Positions 1 to 7,822 are shown, numbered from the stretch's first letter. The stretch is 64,000 bases of DNA from Nocardioides ginsengisegetis (GCF_014138045.1 NZ_JACGXA010000001.1:927501-991500), one strand, 5' to 3'. Notes: generated from the sequence alone by a model not told the origin. Numbers and translations are program-made.

Positions 1-213
1 TACTTCCTCGACAACGAGCTCGACGAGGCCGACTGCTCGGTCGTCCGGGCCCACCTCGACACCTGCAACCCGTGCCTGGAGAAGTACGACCTCCAGCGCA
101 CCGTCAAGGCCGTCGTCGCCCGCTCCTGCTCGGAGGCCGCGCCCGACGACCTGCGCCAGCGCGTGATGTTCCGGCTGCGCGAGGTGCAGGTGCAGATCAC
201 CCGCGAAGGCTGA
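1..213 (+). CDS. rsrA: Anti-sigma factor RsrA, C-terminal 70 residues
   Basis: The gene is cut by the window start, and its last 70 codons read through to TGA. The visible part holds the zinc-binding core HLDTCNPC (H..C..C), the signature of the ZAS/zf-HC2 anti-sigma family. In actinobacteria RsrA/RshA holds the disulfide-stress sigma factor SigR/SigH and releases it when the zinc thiols oxidise; mycothiol is part of that response. The partner sigma gene would lie just upstream, outside the window. The neighbouring bL37, PdtaS and WhiB1 genes match the mycobacterial rshA region, which supports the call. Confidence 0.88.
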   Translation, partial: YFLDNELDEADCSVVRAHLDTCNPCLEKYDLQRTVKAVVARSCSEAAPDDLRQRVMFRLREVQVQITREG

Positions 214-248
214 TCGACTCGGCGCAACTGCCGGGCCCGACATGCAAC

Positions 249-279
249 GAGCCCCCTCACCGTGACGGTGTGGGGGCTC
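249..279. terminator. Bidirectional hairpin terminator between rsrA and bL37
   Basis: GAGCCCCC (249-256) pairs with GGGGGCTC (272-279), and inside it CACCGT (258-263) pairs with ACGGTG (265-270). It sits between two convergent genes, so it can end transcription from both. There is no strong T tract, as is usual in high-GC actinobacteria. Confidence 0.7.
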
Positions 280-308
280 AGTGCATTGCTGCGTGGTGCA
301 GCTGGCGC

Positions 309-383
309 TCAGGCGTTGGGGCGCTTGCCGTGGTTCGCGCCCTTCTTCTTCCGAGCGCGGCGCTTGCGGCCGGTCTTGCCCAT
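309..383 (-). CDS. 50S ribosomal protein bL37 (24 aa)
   Basis: This is a 24-residue, extremely basic protein starting MGKTGRKRRARKKKG and ending ANHGKRPNA. It matches the tiny mycobacterial large-subunit protein bL37 in length, Arg/Lys content and the C-terminal NHGKRPNA signature. A strong ribosome binding site (GGAGGAGA, about 6 bases before ATG) confirms the start. Because of its size it is easily missed by gene callers. It is convergent with rsrA and shares its terminator. The family identity is from memory of the bL37 sequence. Confidence 0.85.
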   Translation of the reverse strand: MGKTGRKRRARKKKGANHGKRPNA

Positions 384-466
384 GGTGTTCTCCTCCGAAT
401 CGGTGTCGACCCGCGAGAGGGCCACGGGTCAGTCTCTCAAAGGTTCGGCGATCAGGCGAAATCGGG

Positions 467-835
467 TCAGAGTCGACCCAGGAATCGCTCGGCGTCGACG
501 ACCACGCGGGTGACCTCGCCGGAGGCGACGACCTTGCCGCCCTGCCCGTGCCGCGCCGCCACCACGAAGCGCACCAGCCGGCCGTCGGCGTACGACGCCG
601 TCGCGGTCACCTCGACCTCGGCCCCGACCGGGCTCGCGGCGAGGTGCTCGAGCTGGATGCGGGTGCCCACGCTGGTCGATCCGTCGGCCAGCGTGGGGTC
701 GATCGCGGCGCAGGTGGCCGCCTCGCACCAGGCGAGGAGCCGCGGCGTGCCGAGCACGGGCAGGCTGCCCGAGCCGACGGCGGCGGCCGTGTCGTCGTCG
801 GTGACCGTGAACGTCAGCGTCGCGGCGAGATCCAT
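467..835 (-). CDS. FlK-like hotdog-fold thioesterase
   Basis: A 122-residue single hotdog-domain protein. Thr30, Glu38 and His64 fall at the same spacing (8 and 26 residues) as the catalytic Thr42/Glu50/His76 of fluoroacetyl-CoA thioesterase FlK, and the surrounding PRLLAWCEAAT and GTRIQLEHLA segments fit that family. It probably hydrolyses a small acyl-CoA; the substrate cannot be read from sequence. Its ATG overlaps the stop of the upstream GNAT gene by one base (TGATG), so the two are translationally coupled as the last genes of a three-gene operon with the TPP enzyme. Confidence 0.75.
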   Translation of the reverse strand: MDLAATLTFTVTDDDTAAAVGSGSLPVLGTPRLLAWCEAATCAAIDPTLADGSTSVGTRIQLEHLAASPVGAEVEVTATASYADGRLVRFVVAARHGQGGKVVASGEVTRVVVDAERFLGRL

Positions 836-1347
836 CAGGGCCTCCCGTGCGCGACCGGGACGAGGGGGACCCGGAAGGCGATCAGGTGCACGCCCGGGAT
901 CGGGTCGAAGTCGCGCTCGGGGAGCCGGGTGAAGCCGAGGCGGTCGTAGAGGCGGTGGGCGGCGGTCATCTGGGGGAGGCTGGAGATCGCGACGCCGCGG
1001 CAGCCCTCGCCGGCGAACCGGTCCAGGCAGAGCCGGACCAGCGCCTCGCCGACGCCCTGTCCCTGGGCCTGCGGCGCCACCGCCAGCATCCGGAACTCGC
1101 CCTCGTCCTCGGTCGAGATCTCGCGCCAGGGCGAGCCCGGGGGACAGAGCGTCACGCAGCCGAGCAGGTCGGCGTCGTCGCTGTCGGCGGTGGCGACCCA
1201 GAGCTCGGCCTCGCGGTCGCGGGTCCCGGCGTCGCGCAGCCGGGCGATGTAGGGGTCGGCGGGTCCGAGCGTGAACGGGGCGTACGCCGCGACGGTGACG
1301 TCGCCGGCGCGCTCGTGGTCGGCCGGGGTGGCCCTCCTGATCCGCAT
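835..1347 (-). CDS. GNAT family N-acetyltransferase
   Basis: A 170-residue single-domain GNAT protein. The acetyl-CoA pyrophosphate loop is seen as QGQGVG at residues 95-100 after the beta strand FRMLAVAP, and the C-terminal motif AAHRLYDRLGF is typical. The acceptor is unknown. It starts 7 bases after the end of the TPP-enzyme gene and overlaps the thioesterase start, so it lies in the middle of one minus-strand operon. Confidence 0.82.
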   Translation of the reverse strand: MRIRRATPADHERAGDVTVAAYAPFTLGPADPYIARLRDAGTRDREAELWVATADSDDADLLGCVTLCPPGSPWREISTEDEGEFRMLAVAPQAQGQGVGEALVRLCLDRFAGEGCRGVAISSLPQMTAAHRLYDRLGFTRLPERDFDPIPGVHLIAFRVPLVPVAHGRP

Positions 1348-1354
1348 GCCGGCC

Positions 1355-3010
1355 TCAGATCCCGAAGGTCGCGCGGGGGTAGGCCGCCTCGACGTCGGTG
1401 ATGACGTTGACGAGGTAGGGCACGCCGGAGGCGAACGCGCGGTCGAGCGCGGGCCCGACGTGGCGCGGGTCGGTGACGGTCTCCCCGGCGCCGCCCAGGG
1501 CCTTCACCACCTCGTCGTAGCGGGTCCGGGGCGCCAGGTCGGCGGCCACGTCGTAGCCGTAGAGCATCTGCATCGGGCCCTTCTCCAGGCCCCACGCGGA
1601 GTTGTTGCCCATCACCATCACGACCGGCAGGCCGTGGCGGACCAGCGTGTCGACGTCCATCAACGAGAAGCCGGCGGCTCCGTCGCCGAGCAGCAGCACG
1701 ACCTGGGCGTCGGGGCGGGCGATCCGGGCGGCGATGGCCGAGCCGAGGCCGGCGCCGAGGCAGCCGTAGGGCCCGGGGTCGAGCCAGCCGCCGGGCCTCT
1801 TCGGCTCGACGAACTTGCCGGCGAAGGAGACGAAGTCGCCGCCGTCGCCGATGACCACGGCGTCCTCGGCCAGCCGTGGCACCAGCTCGCCGTAGATCCG
1901 GGCGGGGTGGATCGGGTCGGCCTCGGCCCGGAGCAGGGCGAGGTCGCGCTCGGTCGCGGCGCGGACGGTGTCCTGGAGCCCCGTGACCCACGCGGACCAG
2001 TCCGGCCGGCGCTGTTGGCGCTCGAGCGCCGTCAGCAGGCCGTCGAACACCGAGGTCAGGTCACCGGCGACCGACGCCGCGAGCTCGGCGTGCCCGGCGA
2101 CCTGGCCGGGGGAGTCGGCGACGTGCACGACCGCGGCCGCCTGCGCGCCGTCCTTGCCGCCGAAGACGCCGTAGCCGAGCCGGAAGTCGAGGGGGGTGCC
2201 GACCACGACGACCAGGTCGGCGGTGCCGAGTGCCTGGCCGCGCGCCTTGGTGACGAGCAGCGGGTGGCCGCCGGGCACGACGCCCCGCCCCATCCCGTTG
2301 GTGATCGCGGGGATCCCCACGGCCTCGACGAAGCGCAGGGCGGCGACCTCGGCGCCGTCGGCCCAGACGTCGGTGCCGAGCACCAGGGTCGGCCGTTCGG
2401 CCGCCGCCAGCAGCGCGGCGATCCGGTCGAGCGCGTCGGTGTCCGGCTCGGTGCCGGGCATCCGACGGGCCGTCGGCGCCGGACCCGACGCGGAGTTGAA
2501 GAGCTCGTCCATCGGCACGTCGACGAAGACCGGGCCGCGGTGCGAGGAGCCGGCGACGCAGAACGCCTCGTCCAGCCCGGGGAGCACGTCGCCCGCCGTC
2601 GGCAGCGTGCGCGCCAGCTTGGACACGGACGCGACGATCGGGGGCTGGTCGAGCTCCTGGAGGCTTCCGGAGCCCCAGCGGTTCTGCGGGGCACGACCGC
2701 CCACCACGACCATCGGCGAGCCCGCGAACTGCGCCTGGGCGATCGCGCTGACCCCGTTGGTGACGCCCGGGCCGGCGGTGAGGACGGCCAGCCCCGGCAC
2801 CCGGGTCAGCTTGCCCGTGGCCTCGGCGGCGAAGGCGGCGGTCTGCTCGTGGCGCACGTCGAGCAGCCGCATCGGCGGGTCGGCCTTCACGGCACCGTCG
2901 TACATCGGGAAGACGTGCGCGCCCGAGAGGGTGAACATGGTCTCGACACCGTGGGCGCGGGCCACCGCCACCGCGAGCTCGCCGGCGTGGCCGCTGAGGT
3001 CCTCACTCAT
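1355..3010 (-). CDS. TPP-dependent acetolactate synthase-like enzyme (IlvG-type)
   Basis: A 551-residue, three-domain TPP enzyme. The N-terminal pyrimidine-binding domain carries the activating Glu55 in RHEQ. The C-terminal domain carries the TPP/Mg motif GDGAAGFS...GNN around residues 440-470. Length and layout match the large subunit of acetolactate synthase and the mycobacterial IlvG-like proteins, which have no regulatory subunit beside them. 2-Hydroxyacyl-CoA lyase or oxalyl-CoA decarboxylase activity cannot be excluded, and a thioesterase in the same operon would suit a CoA substrate. The ATG is preceded by a -10 hexamer only 7 bases away (see next entry). Confidence 0.7.
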   Translation of the reverse strand: MSEDLSGHAGELAVAVARAHGVETMFTLSGAHVFPMYDGAVKADPPMRLLDVRHEQTAAFAAEATGKLTRVPGLAVLTAGPGVTNGVSAIAQAQFAGSPMVVVGGRAPQNRWGSGSLQELDQPPIVASVSKLARTLPTAGDVLPGLDEAFCVAGSSHRGPVFVDVPMDELFNSASGPAPTARRMPGTEPDTDALDRIAALLAAAERPTLVLGTDVWADGAEVAALRFVEAVGIPAITNGMGRGVVPGGHPLLVTKARGQALGTADLVVVVGTPLDFRLGYGVFGGKDGAQAAAVVHVADSPGQVAGHAELAASVAGDLTSVFDGLLTALERQQRRPDWSAWVTGLQDTVRAATERDLALLRAEADPIHPARIYGELVPRLAEDAVVIGDGGDFVSFAGKFVEPKRPGGWLDPGPYGCLGAGLGSAIAARIARPDAQVVLLLGDGAAGFSLMDVDTLVRHGLPVVMVMGNNSAWGLEKGPMQMLYGYDVAADLAPRTRYDEVVKALGGAGETVTDPRHVGPALDRAFASGVPYLVNVITDVEAAYPRATFGI

Positions 3011-3017
3011 GTGACGC

Positions 3018-3023
3018 AGGTTA
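3018..3023 (-). promoter_or_regulatory. -10 element of a probable leaderless promoter
   Basis: TAACCT on the minus strand lies 7 bases before the ATG of the TPP-enzyme gene. That spacing puts the transcription start at or next to the start codon, and no Shine-Dalgarno sequence is visible. Confidence 0.5.
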
Positions 3024-3052
3024 CCGACTGGTACCCACCATGAGGGAGCGGG

Positions 3053-3904
3053 TCAGCCGGCGGCCGGGCCGAGGTAGTGCGGGTTGCTCGCCTTGAGTGC
3101 GTCGACCAGCACGAGCAGCAGGTCGGAGCGGACGACCGGCGGGTTCGGTGCGAGCGCAAGCTGCAGGTAGAGCGCGCGCAGGAAGATCTGGGCGTTGCCG
3201 CCGAGCAGGTGCGGGTCGCGGTCGTCGTAGGAGCCGAGGGTGCCCGCGGCGGCGGCGATCCGGGCGATCCACGGCTCGAGGACGCGCAGGGGGACCGCGT
3301 TGCGGCGCAGGACCGCCATCGTGGCCATCGCCAGCCGGTCGCCCTCGCCGTTGGTGAACAGTGCGTCCACGGGCAGCAGGAGCCGGTCGGCGATGACGTC
3401 GAGGATGACGGTCAGCTCGGGAGTCGCGACGTGGGGGGAGCGGGCCAGCACGCCGAGCGCGTCGGCGCCGTGGGCCACGGCGTGCGCCCAGCCCTTGCCG
3501 GGGACGAAGCCGCGGGTGTCCTTCTCTCGCAGCAGCCAGGTGGCGATCCGGTCGCCCCACTCGAGGATCTTGCCGCCGGCCAGCAGCGGCCGCCCGTTGT
3601 CGCGCTCGATGCACTCGGCCAGCACCAGCGCCGAGAAGCTGCGGCGGAAGACGGTGTCGGTGTCCTTCTCGCCGATCCCGACCCGCAGGCCCGCGGCCAT
3701 CCCGTCGCCGAGCCCGTTGAGCAGGTCGTCGTAGACGCCGCGCTCGATCCAGGTGACGAGCGTGGGGTAGGCCGTGCCGTCGCGCAGGGCGGGGTCCGTG
3801 GACCCCAGCATCCGGGTCAGCTCGGCTGTGAGGTCGTCGAGGGGCCGGTCCGACGGGACGGCGAGCCCGTCGGCGTGGACCTGCTTCCAGTACGACCCCG
3901 ACAT
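3053..3904 (-). CDS. DUF2785 domain protein
   Basis: A 283-residue, mostly helical protein matching the DUF2785 family (YWKQVHADG start, FRRSFSALVLAECIERDN centre, GKGWAHAVAHGADAL). The GWAHxxAHGAD segment has invariant His residues reminiscent of alpha-toroid repeat proteins, but no reaction is known. Start chosen at 3904, where AGGA lies 8 bases upstream; an ATG three codons earlier is possible. It is divergent from pdtaS with a 66-base gap. Known relatives often sit near WhiB1/PdtaS-type regulatory genes or stand alone. Confidence 0.72.
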   Translation of the reverse strand: MSGSYWKQVHADGLAVPSDRPLDDLTAELTRMLGSTDPALRDGTAYPTLVTWIERGVYDDLLNGLGDGMAAGLRVGIGEKDTDTVFRRSFSALVLAECIERDNGRPLLAGGKILEWGDRIATWLLREKDTRGFVPGKGWAHAVAHGADALGVLARSPHVATPELTVILDVIADRLLLPVDALFTNGEGDRLAMATMAVLRRNAVPLRVLEPWIARIAAAAGTLGSYDDRDPHLLGGNAQIFLRALYLQLALAPNPPVVRSDLLLVLVDALKASNPHYLGPAAG

Positions 3905-3970
3905 GGCGCACATCCTGCCAAGAGCGCTCCCGACACGCCCAACCGGACCGGGGGTGACAAACTCGGCAAC

Positions 3971-5458
3971 GTGCCATCGCTCACCGACCTCGTCCGCAGC
4001 CACACGGACCTCGACGACGAGGACGTCGCCTGGGTGCAGCTGCTCCAGGCCGACTGGCAGATCATCGCGGACCTCTCGTTCGCCGACCTGGTGCTCTGGC
4101 TGCCCGACCGCGAGGGCAAGGGCTACTGGGCGGGCGCCCAGATGCGCCCCACGACCGGCCCCACGGCGTACGTCGACGACGTGGTCGGGACGTTCGTCCC
4201 CATCGGCCGGCGGCCGCTGCTCGACGCGGCGTACTCCCAGGGCCGCCTGGTCCGGGAGGGCGACCCCGAGTGGCGCGACGACGTGCCGGTGCGGGTCGAG
4301 ACGATCCCGGTGCGCCGGGCCGGCCGCGTGATCGCGGTGGTCGCGCGCAACACCAACCTGCTCGGCGTCCGGACGCCGAGCCGCCTCGAGCTGAGCTACC
4401 TGCAGACCGCGGCCGACCTGACCCAGATGATCGCCAACGGCTACTTCCCGGCCCCGGGGCAGCGCAGCGACCACGCCGACTCACCCCGGGTGGGCGATGG
4501 CTTCCTCCGCGTCGATGCGCAAGGCCGGGTCGTCTACGCCTCGCCCAACGCGCTGTCGGTCTACCGGCGCCTGGGGCTGGGCGGCGACCTGGCGGGCCTC
4601 TCGCTGGCCGACACGACGCGCGAGCTGGTGCCGCCGCGGCGCCGCCCCGACGAGGAGACGCTGAGCGCCGTCCTGGGCGGGCGCGCCCACCGCGACACCG
4701 AGCTCGGGACCGACGGCGACGGCGGGGTGTCCCTGATCGTCCGGTCGATCCCGCTGCGGCCCTCCGGCGACCACATCGGCGCCCTGGTGCTGGTGCGCGA
4801 CGTGACGGACCTCCGTCGCCGGGACCGCGAGCTGGTCACCAAGGACGCCACGATCCGCGAGATCCACCACCGCGTGAAGAACAACCTGCAGACCGTGGCC
4901 GCGCTGCTGCGGCTGCAGGCGCGCCGGATGGACTCCGAGGCCGGCCGCGCCGCCCTCGAGGAGGCCGTGCGCCGGGTCGGGTCGATCGCGATCGTCCACG
5001 AGACCCTCAGCACCGCCGTCGAGGAGCAGGTCGAGTTCGACGAGATCGCCGACCGGCTGGGGCGCATGGTCACCGAGGTCAGCGCGGTCGGCGACCGGGT
5101 GCGGGTGCGCCGCGACGGCACCTTCGGCGTGCTGCGCTCCGAGGTCGCCACCGCGCTCGCGATGGTGCTCACCGAGGTGCTCCAGAACGCCGTCGAGCAC
5201 GGCTACGACGCCTCCGACGACCCCGATGATCCGGTGGTCGGGGAGATCGTCGTGACCGTGCGCCGGATCGTGGGCCGGCTGCACCTCACCGTCGACGACG
5301 ACGGGCGGGGGCTGCCGGCCGGGTTCGACCTGGACGGGTCGACGAACCTGGGGCTCTCGATCGTGCGGACCCTGGTCGAGTCCGAGCTCGGGGGTCAGCT
5401 GTCGTTGGGGTCGACGGCCTCCGGCACGCGCGCGGAGGTCGACGTACCCCTCGAGTGA
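3971..5458 (+). CDS. pdtaS: Sensor histidine kinase PdtaS
   Basis: A 495-residue cytosolic kinase: an N-terminal GAF-like domain (about 1-150), a PAS domain (about 170-285), a HisKA_2 phosphoacceptor helix with EIHHRVKNNLQ near residue 300, and a C-terminal HATPase with DDDGRGLP and TNLGLSIVRTLV. Length and architecture match mycobacterial PdtaS, which phosphorylates the RNA-binding antiterminator PdtaR and has been linked to copper/NO sensing. GTG start at 3971. The gene pair pdtaS and convergent whiB1 is conserved in mycobacteria, which strongly supports the call. PdtaR is not in the window. Confidence 0.9.
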   Translation: MPSLTDLVRSHTDLDDEDVAWVQLLQADWQIIADLSFADLVLWLPDREGKGYWAGAQMRPTTGPTAYVDDVVGTFVPIGRRPLLDAAYSQGRLVREGDPEWRDDVPVRVETIPVRRAGRVIAVVARNTNLLGVRTPSRLELSYLQTAADLTQMIANGYFPAPGQRSDHADSPRVGDGFLRVDAQGRVVYASPNALSVYRRLGLGGDLAGLSLADTTRELVPPRRRPDEETLSAVLGGRAHRDTELGTDGDGGVSLIVRSIPLRPSGDHIGALVLVRDVTDLRRRDRELVTKDATIREIHHRVKNNLQTVAALLRLQARRMDSEAGRAALEEAVRRVGSIAIVHETLSTAVEEQVEFDEIADRLGRMVTEVSAVGDRVRVRRDGTFGVLRSEVATALAMVLTEVLQNAVEHGYDASDDPDDPVVGEIVVTVRRIVGRLHLTVDDDGRGLPAGFDLDGSTNLGLSIVRTLVESELGGQLSLGSTASGTRAEVDVPLE

Positions 5459-5477
5459 GCGGGGGTGAGGGGGAGGG

Positions 5478-5729
5478 TCAGGCGGTGCGGACGCGGGCGC
5501 GGGCGTTGCGACGCTTGAGAGCGCGACGCTCGTCCTCGCTCAGGCCGCCCCAGACACCGTGGTCCTGGCCAGCCTCGAGCGCCCACGCGAGGCACTGTTC
5601 GCGCACCTCGCAGCGTCGGCACACCTGCTTGGCCTCCTCGATCTGGAGGATGGCCGGACCGGTGTTGCCGATCGGGAAGAACAGCTCCGGGTCCTCGTCG
5701 AGACAGGCGGAACGGTGGCGCCAATCCAT
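5478..5729 (-). CDS. whiB1: Iron-sulfur transcription factor WhiB1
   Basis: An 83-residue Wbl protein starting MDWRH. The four [4Fe-4S] ligands are Cys9, Cys37, Cys40 and Cys46, followed by the GVWGG turn and a basic C-terminal tail (ERRALKRRNARAR). Sequence and length are close to M. tuberculosis WhiB1, an essential NO-sensitive partner of the primary sigma factor. The start at MDWRH is chosen by homology; a longer in-frame start exists but would add an unconserved extension. A CRP-type site lies about 90 bases upstream. Confidence 0.95.
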   Translation of the reverse strand: MDWRHRSACLDEDPELFFPIGNTGPAILQIEEAKQVCRRCEVREQCLAWALEAGQDHGVWGGLSEDERRALKRRNARARVRTA

Positions 5730-5817
5730 GGCTGGGGGATCCCTCTTTCCTTCTACGTCCGTACAGGTCAGGAGCACTCACTGCCCTGCGGGCGCGCGTG
5801 TACGACGGGCACAACGA

Positions 5818-5833
5818 TGTGAAAGCGTTCACG
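5818..5833. promoter_or_regulatory. CRP/FNR-family site upstream of whiB1
   Basis: TGTGA-AAGCGT-TCACG matches the actinobacterial CRP consensus TGTGA-N6-TCACA at nine of ten positions. It lies 89 bases before the whiB1 start codon and 132 bases before the divergent gene at 5965. whiB1 is a known CRP (Rv3676) target in M. tuberculosis, so the placement is meaningful. The rest of the 5730-5964 gap shows nothing further apart from the -10 at 5953. Confidence 0.65.
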
Positions 5834-5952
5834 AGCGCGTCGTCTAGCGTGGCAACCTTTGGACCGTTAAACAACCCCTGGGGCCCGGTTCCTTTGGTCA
5901 CGAGCGTCACACCGGGGTCTCCCCGCGTGGTTCACGCCCGGATCAGGCTCTC

Positions 5953-5958
5953 TAGGCT
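5953..5958 (+). promoter_or_regulatory. -10 element of a probable leaderless promoter
   Basis: TAGGCT lies 6 bases before the GTG at 5965, a spacing that would start the transcript at the start codon. No Shine-Dalgarno sequence is seen. Confidence 0.5.
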
Positions 5959-5964
5959 AGCGGG

Positions 5965-6342
5965 GTGAATGCCTCGGCCACCGACACCCCCGCCCCCCTC
6001 GTGGTGGCCGCCTCGCTGGTGGCCGTCGAGGGCATCGTCCTCGCCCTGCTCGGGATCCTGGAGCTGTTCAGCCTCTCGTCGGACCGCGTCGTCATGGGTG
6101 TCACCACCACGCTCTTCTTCATCGCGTACGGCGCGTTCCTGGTCGCCTGCGGGTGGTCGGTGCACCGGCGCCGGTCCTGGGCGCGCAGCCCGATCGTGCT
6201 GACCCAGCTGATCATGCTCGGCCTCGCCTGGAACTACCGCGACGTGCCTGTGCTGGCCGCCGGTCTGGCGATCGTGGCGTTGGTCGTCGTGGTCGGCATG
6301 CTGCACCCCGACAGCATCGAGGCGCTCTCCGACGAGAGCTAG
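5965..6342 (+). CDS. Small integral membrane protein (Rv3217c-like position)
   Basis: A 125-residue protein with four predicted membrane spans (about 12-37, 45-65, 78-92 and 96-112) and a short acidic tail. No catalytic motif is seen. In mycobacteria a small integral membrane protein of unknown function also lies next to whiB1, so this is probably its counterpart; that link is from gene order only. Its TAG stop shares the palindrome CTAG (6339-6342) with the stop of the convergent sigF. Confidence 0.65.
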   Translation: MNASATDTPAPLVVAASLVAVEGIVLALLGILELFSLSSDRVVMGVTTTLFFIAYGAFLVACGWSVHRRRSWARSPIVLTQLIMLGLAWNYRDVPVLAAGLAIVALVVVVGMLHPDSIEALSDES

Positions 6343-7166
6343 CCCGACTCCTCCTCGAGCGAGGCCCGCAGCTGCTCGAGGGTCCGGTTGAGCAGGCGGG
6401 AGACGTGCATCTGCGAGACGCCGATCTCCTCGGCGATCTGCGACTGCGTCATGTTCTTGAAGAACCGGAGCAGCAGGATCTTCTTCTCGCGCTGGTCCAG
6501 CCGGTCGAGCAGCGGCTTGATCGACTCACGGATCTCGACATGGGCCAGCCCCGCGTCGTCGATGCCGATCGCGTCGAGCATGGTGGCCGCCCCGTCCTCG
6601 TTGTCGTCGCTGGCGTCCAGCGACAGGGTCGAGTAGGCGTTGCTCGACTCGATGCCCTCGATGATCTCCTCGACCGTGCAGCCGATCGCCTCGGCGAGCT
6701 CGCGCGGGGTGGGGGAGCGGCCCAGCGACTGGGTCAGCTCCGCGCCGGCCGCGCCGATCTGCATGCGCAGCTCCTGGAGCCGGCGCGGCACCCGGATCGC
6801 CCAGCCCTTGTCGCGGAAGTAGCGCTTGATCTCGCCGATGATCGTCGGGGTCGCGTACGTCGAGAACTCCACGCCGCGGTCGCTGTCGAACCGGTCGATG
6901 GACTTGATCAGGCCGATCGTGCCGACCTGGACGAGGTCCTCGAAGGGTTCGCCGCGGTTGCGGAAGCGACGCGCGCAGTGCTCGACGAGCGGCAGGTGCA
7001 GGTGCACCAGGTCGTCGCGGGCGCCGTCGCGCGCGCTCTGCGGGGCACCCTCGTCACGGAACACGTCGAAGAGCTCCGCGCTGCGTCGGCGTGTGAGCTC
7101 GACGCCCGTGGGAGGCGGGTCCGTGAGGATGCCGTCGTCCCGGGTCGTCTCCCCGTTGGTGGTCAT
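6339..7166 (-). CDS. sigF: SigF/SigB-family stress sigma factor
   Basis: A 275-residue group 3 sigma-70 factor. Region 2 (about 50-120) contains FEDLVQVGTIGLIKSIDRFD and the promoter-melting stretch FSTYATPTIIGEIKRYFRDK. Region 3 follows, and region 4 has the helix-turn-helix MTQSQIAEEIGVSQMHVSRLL near 237-257. It directs general stress or development genes and is held by the anti-sigma factor encoded 12 bases upstream in the same operon, the classic rsbW-sigF (usfX-sigF) arrangement. Confidence 0.92.
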   Translation of the reverse strand: MTTNGETTRDDGILTDPPPTGVELTRRRSAELFDVFRDEGAPQSARDGARDDLVHLHLPLVEHCARRFRNRGEPFEDLVQVGTIGLIKSIDRFDSDRGVEFSTYATPTIIGEIKRYFRDKGWAIRVPRRLQELRMQIGAAGAELTQSLGRSPTPRELAEAIGCTVEEIIEGIESSNAYSTLSLDASDDNEDGAATMLDAIGIDDAGLAHVEIRESIKPLLDRLDQREKKILLLRFFKNMTQSQIAEEIGVSQMHVSRLLNRTLEQLRASLEEESG

Positions 7167-7178
7167 CGCAGGGTCACG

Positions 7179-7580
7179 TCAGAGTTCGGCCCCGAGGTGA
7201 CCCGACTCCATGGTCAGGCTCACGGTGAAGCGTCCGGAGCCGGCCTCGGCCTCGGCGCTGGTCGCCAGCGTGGTCAGCACCTGCCACGCGAAGCTGTCGT
7301 AGTCCGGCTCCACGGCGGCCTGCGAGGAGCTGACGCCGACGGTCACCGTGAGCTCGCCGGGCCGCATGTAGAACTGGCACAGCAGGTCGGAGGCCTCGTC
7401 GGCCTCCGGCAGGACCATGGCGCTGGCCTCGCCGACGGCGATGCGGAGGTCCTCGATGTCGTCCATCGTGAAGTCGAGCCGTGCCGCGAGTCCGGCAGTG
7501 GTCGTCCGCAGCACGGAGACGTAGGCGCCGTCGGCGGGGAGCCTGAGCTCCACGTCCGCGCGCTGCCCGGGGTCTGACAT
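7179..7580 (-). CDS. rsbW: RsbW-type anti-sigma factor (serine kinase fold)
   Basis: A 133-residue HATPase_c_2 domain protein. The N-box region IEDLRIAVGEASA and the flanking helices fit RsbW/UsfX anti-sigma factors, which bind SigF and phosphorylate a STAS antagonist. The usual Asn of the N-box (EACTNA) is not evident here, as in other actinobacterial UsfX proteins. It is first in the operon with sigF. Two STAS proteins elsewhere in the window (15543, 53253) are possible antagonists, but nothing links them directly. Confidence 0.85.
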   Translation of the reverse strand: MSDPGQRADVELRLPADGAYVSVLRTTTAGLAARLDFTMDDIEDLRIAVGEASAMVLPEADEASDLLCQFYMRPGELTVTVGVSSSQAAVEPDYDSFAWQVLTTLATSAEAEAGSGRFTVSLTMESGHLGAEL

Positions 7581-7622
7581 TGGTCGCCGTCCTTCGTCGG
7601 GGGATACACCCGAACACTAGTC

Positions 7623-7661
7623 GGGGCCGGTCACTGGGTGGTGTACCCAGCAACCGGCCCC
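7623..7661. terminator. Long interrupted hairpin upstream of rsbW
   Basis: GGGGCCGGT (7623-7631) pairs with ACCGGCCCC (7653-7661). After a 2+2 internal loop, CTGGGT (7634-7639) pairs with ACCCAG (7645-7650) around a 5-base loop. It lies between the end of sodN and the start of rsbW, which face the same way, so it is probably the sodN terminator, although a role in the rsbW leader is possible. Confidence 0.6.
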
Positions 7662-7703
7662 GCCATGTGTCGCGGTGCGAACGGCCTTGTGTTTCTCGGC
7701 TCC

Positions 7704-7822
7704 TCGCCGACTTCGCAAGCTCAGTCGGCGACAGGTGACCTGTGGTCACCGAGAGCGGTGTTGTCCTCGCTGCGCTCGGACAACCTTGAGACGGCGAAGG
7801 CTTTCGCTGCGCTCAAGCCTTC
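7704..7822. repeat. Cluster of four small hairpins behind sodN
   Basis: Four inverted repeats lie in tandem: 7704-7731 (9-bp stem, loop TCGCAAGCTC), 7734-7750 (GGTGACC/GGTCACC, loop TGT), 7760-7784 (stem GTTGTCC, loop TCGCTGCGCTC) and 7796-7822 (stem GAAGGCTT, loop TCGCTGCGCTC). The last two have different stems but identical 11-base loops. The sodN stop codon lies across the loop/stem junction of the last hairpin. They belong to the same small-repeat family as those at 14106, 29843 and 40443. Confidence 0.7.

Noticed and set aside
3077..3970. N-terminal extension of PdtaS by about 300 codons
   Set aside because: It runs antisense over the DUF2785 gene; the GTG at 3971 gives the normal family length.
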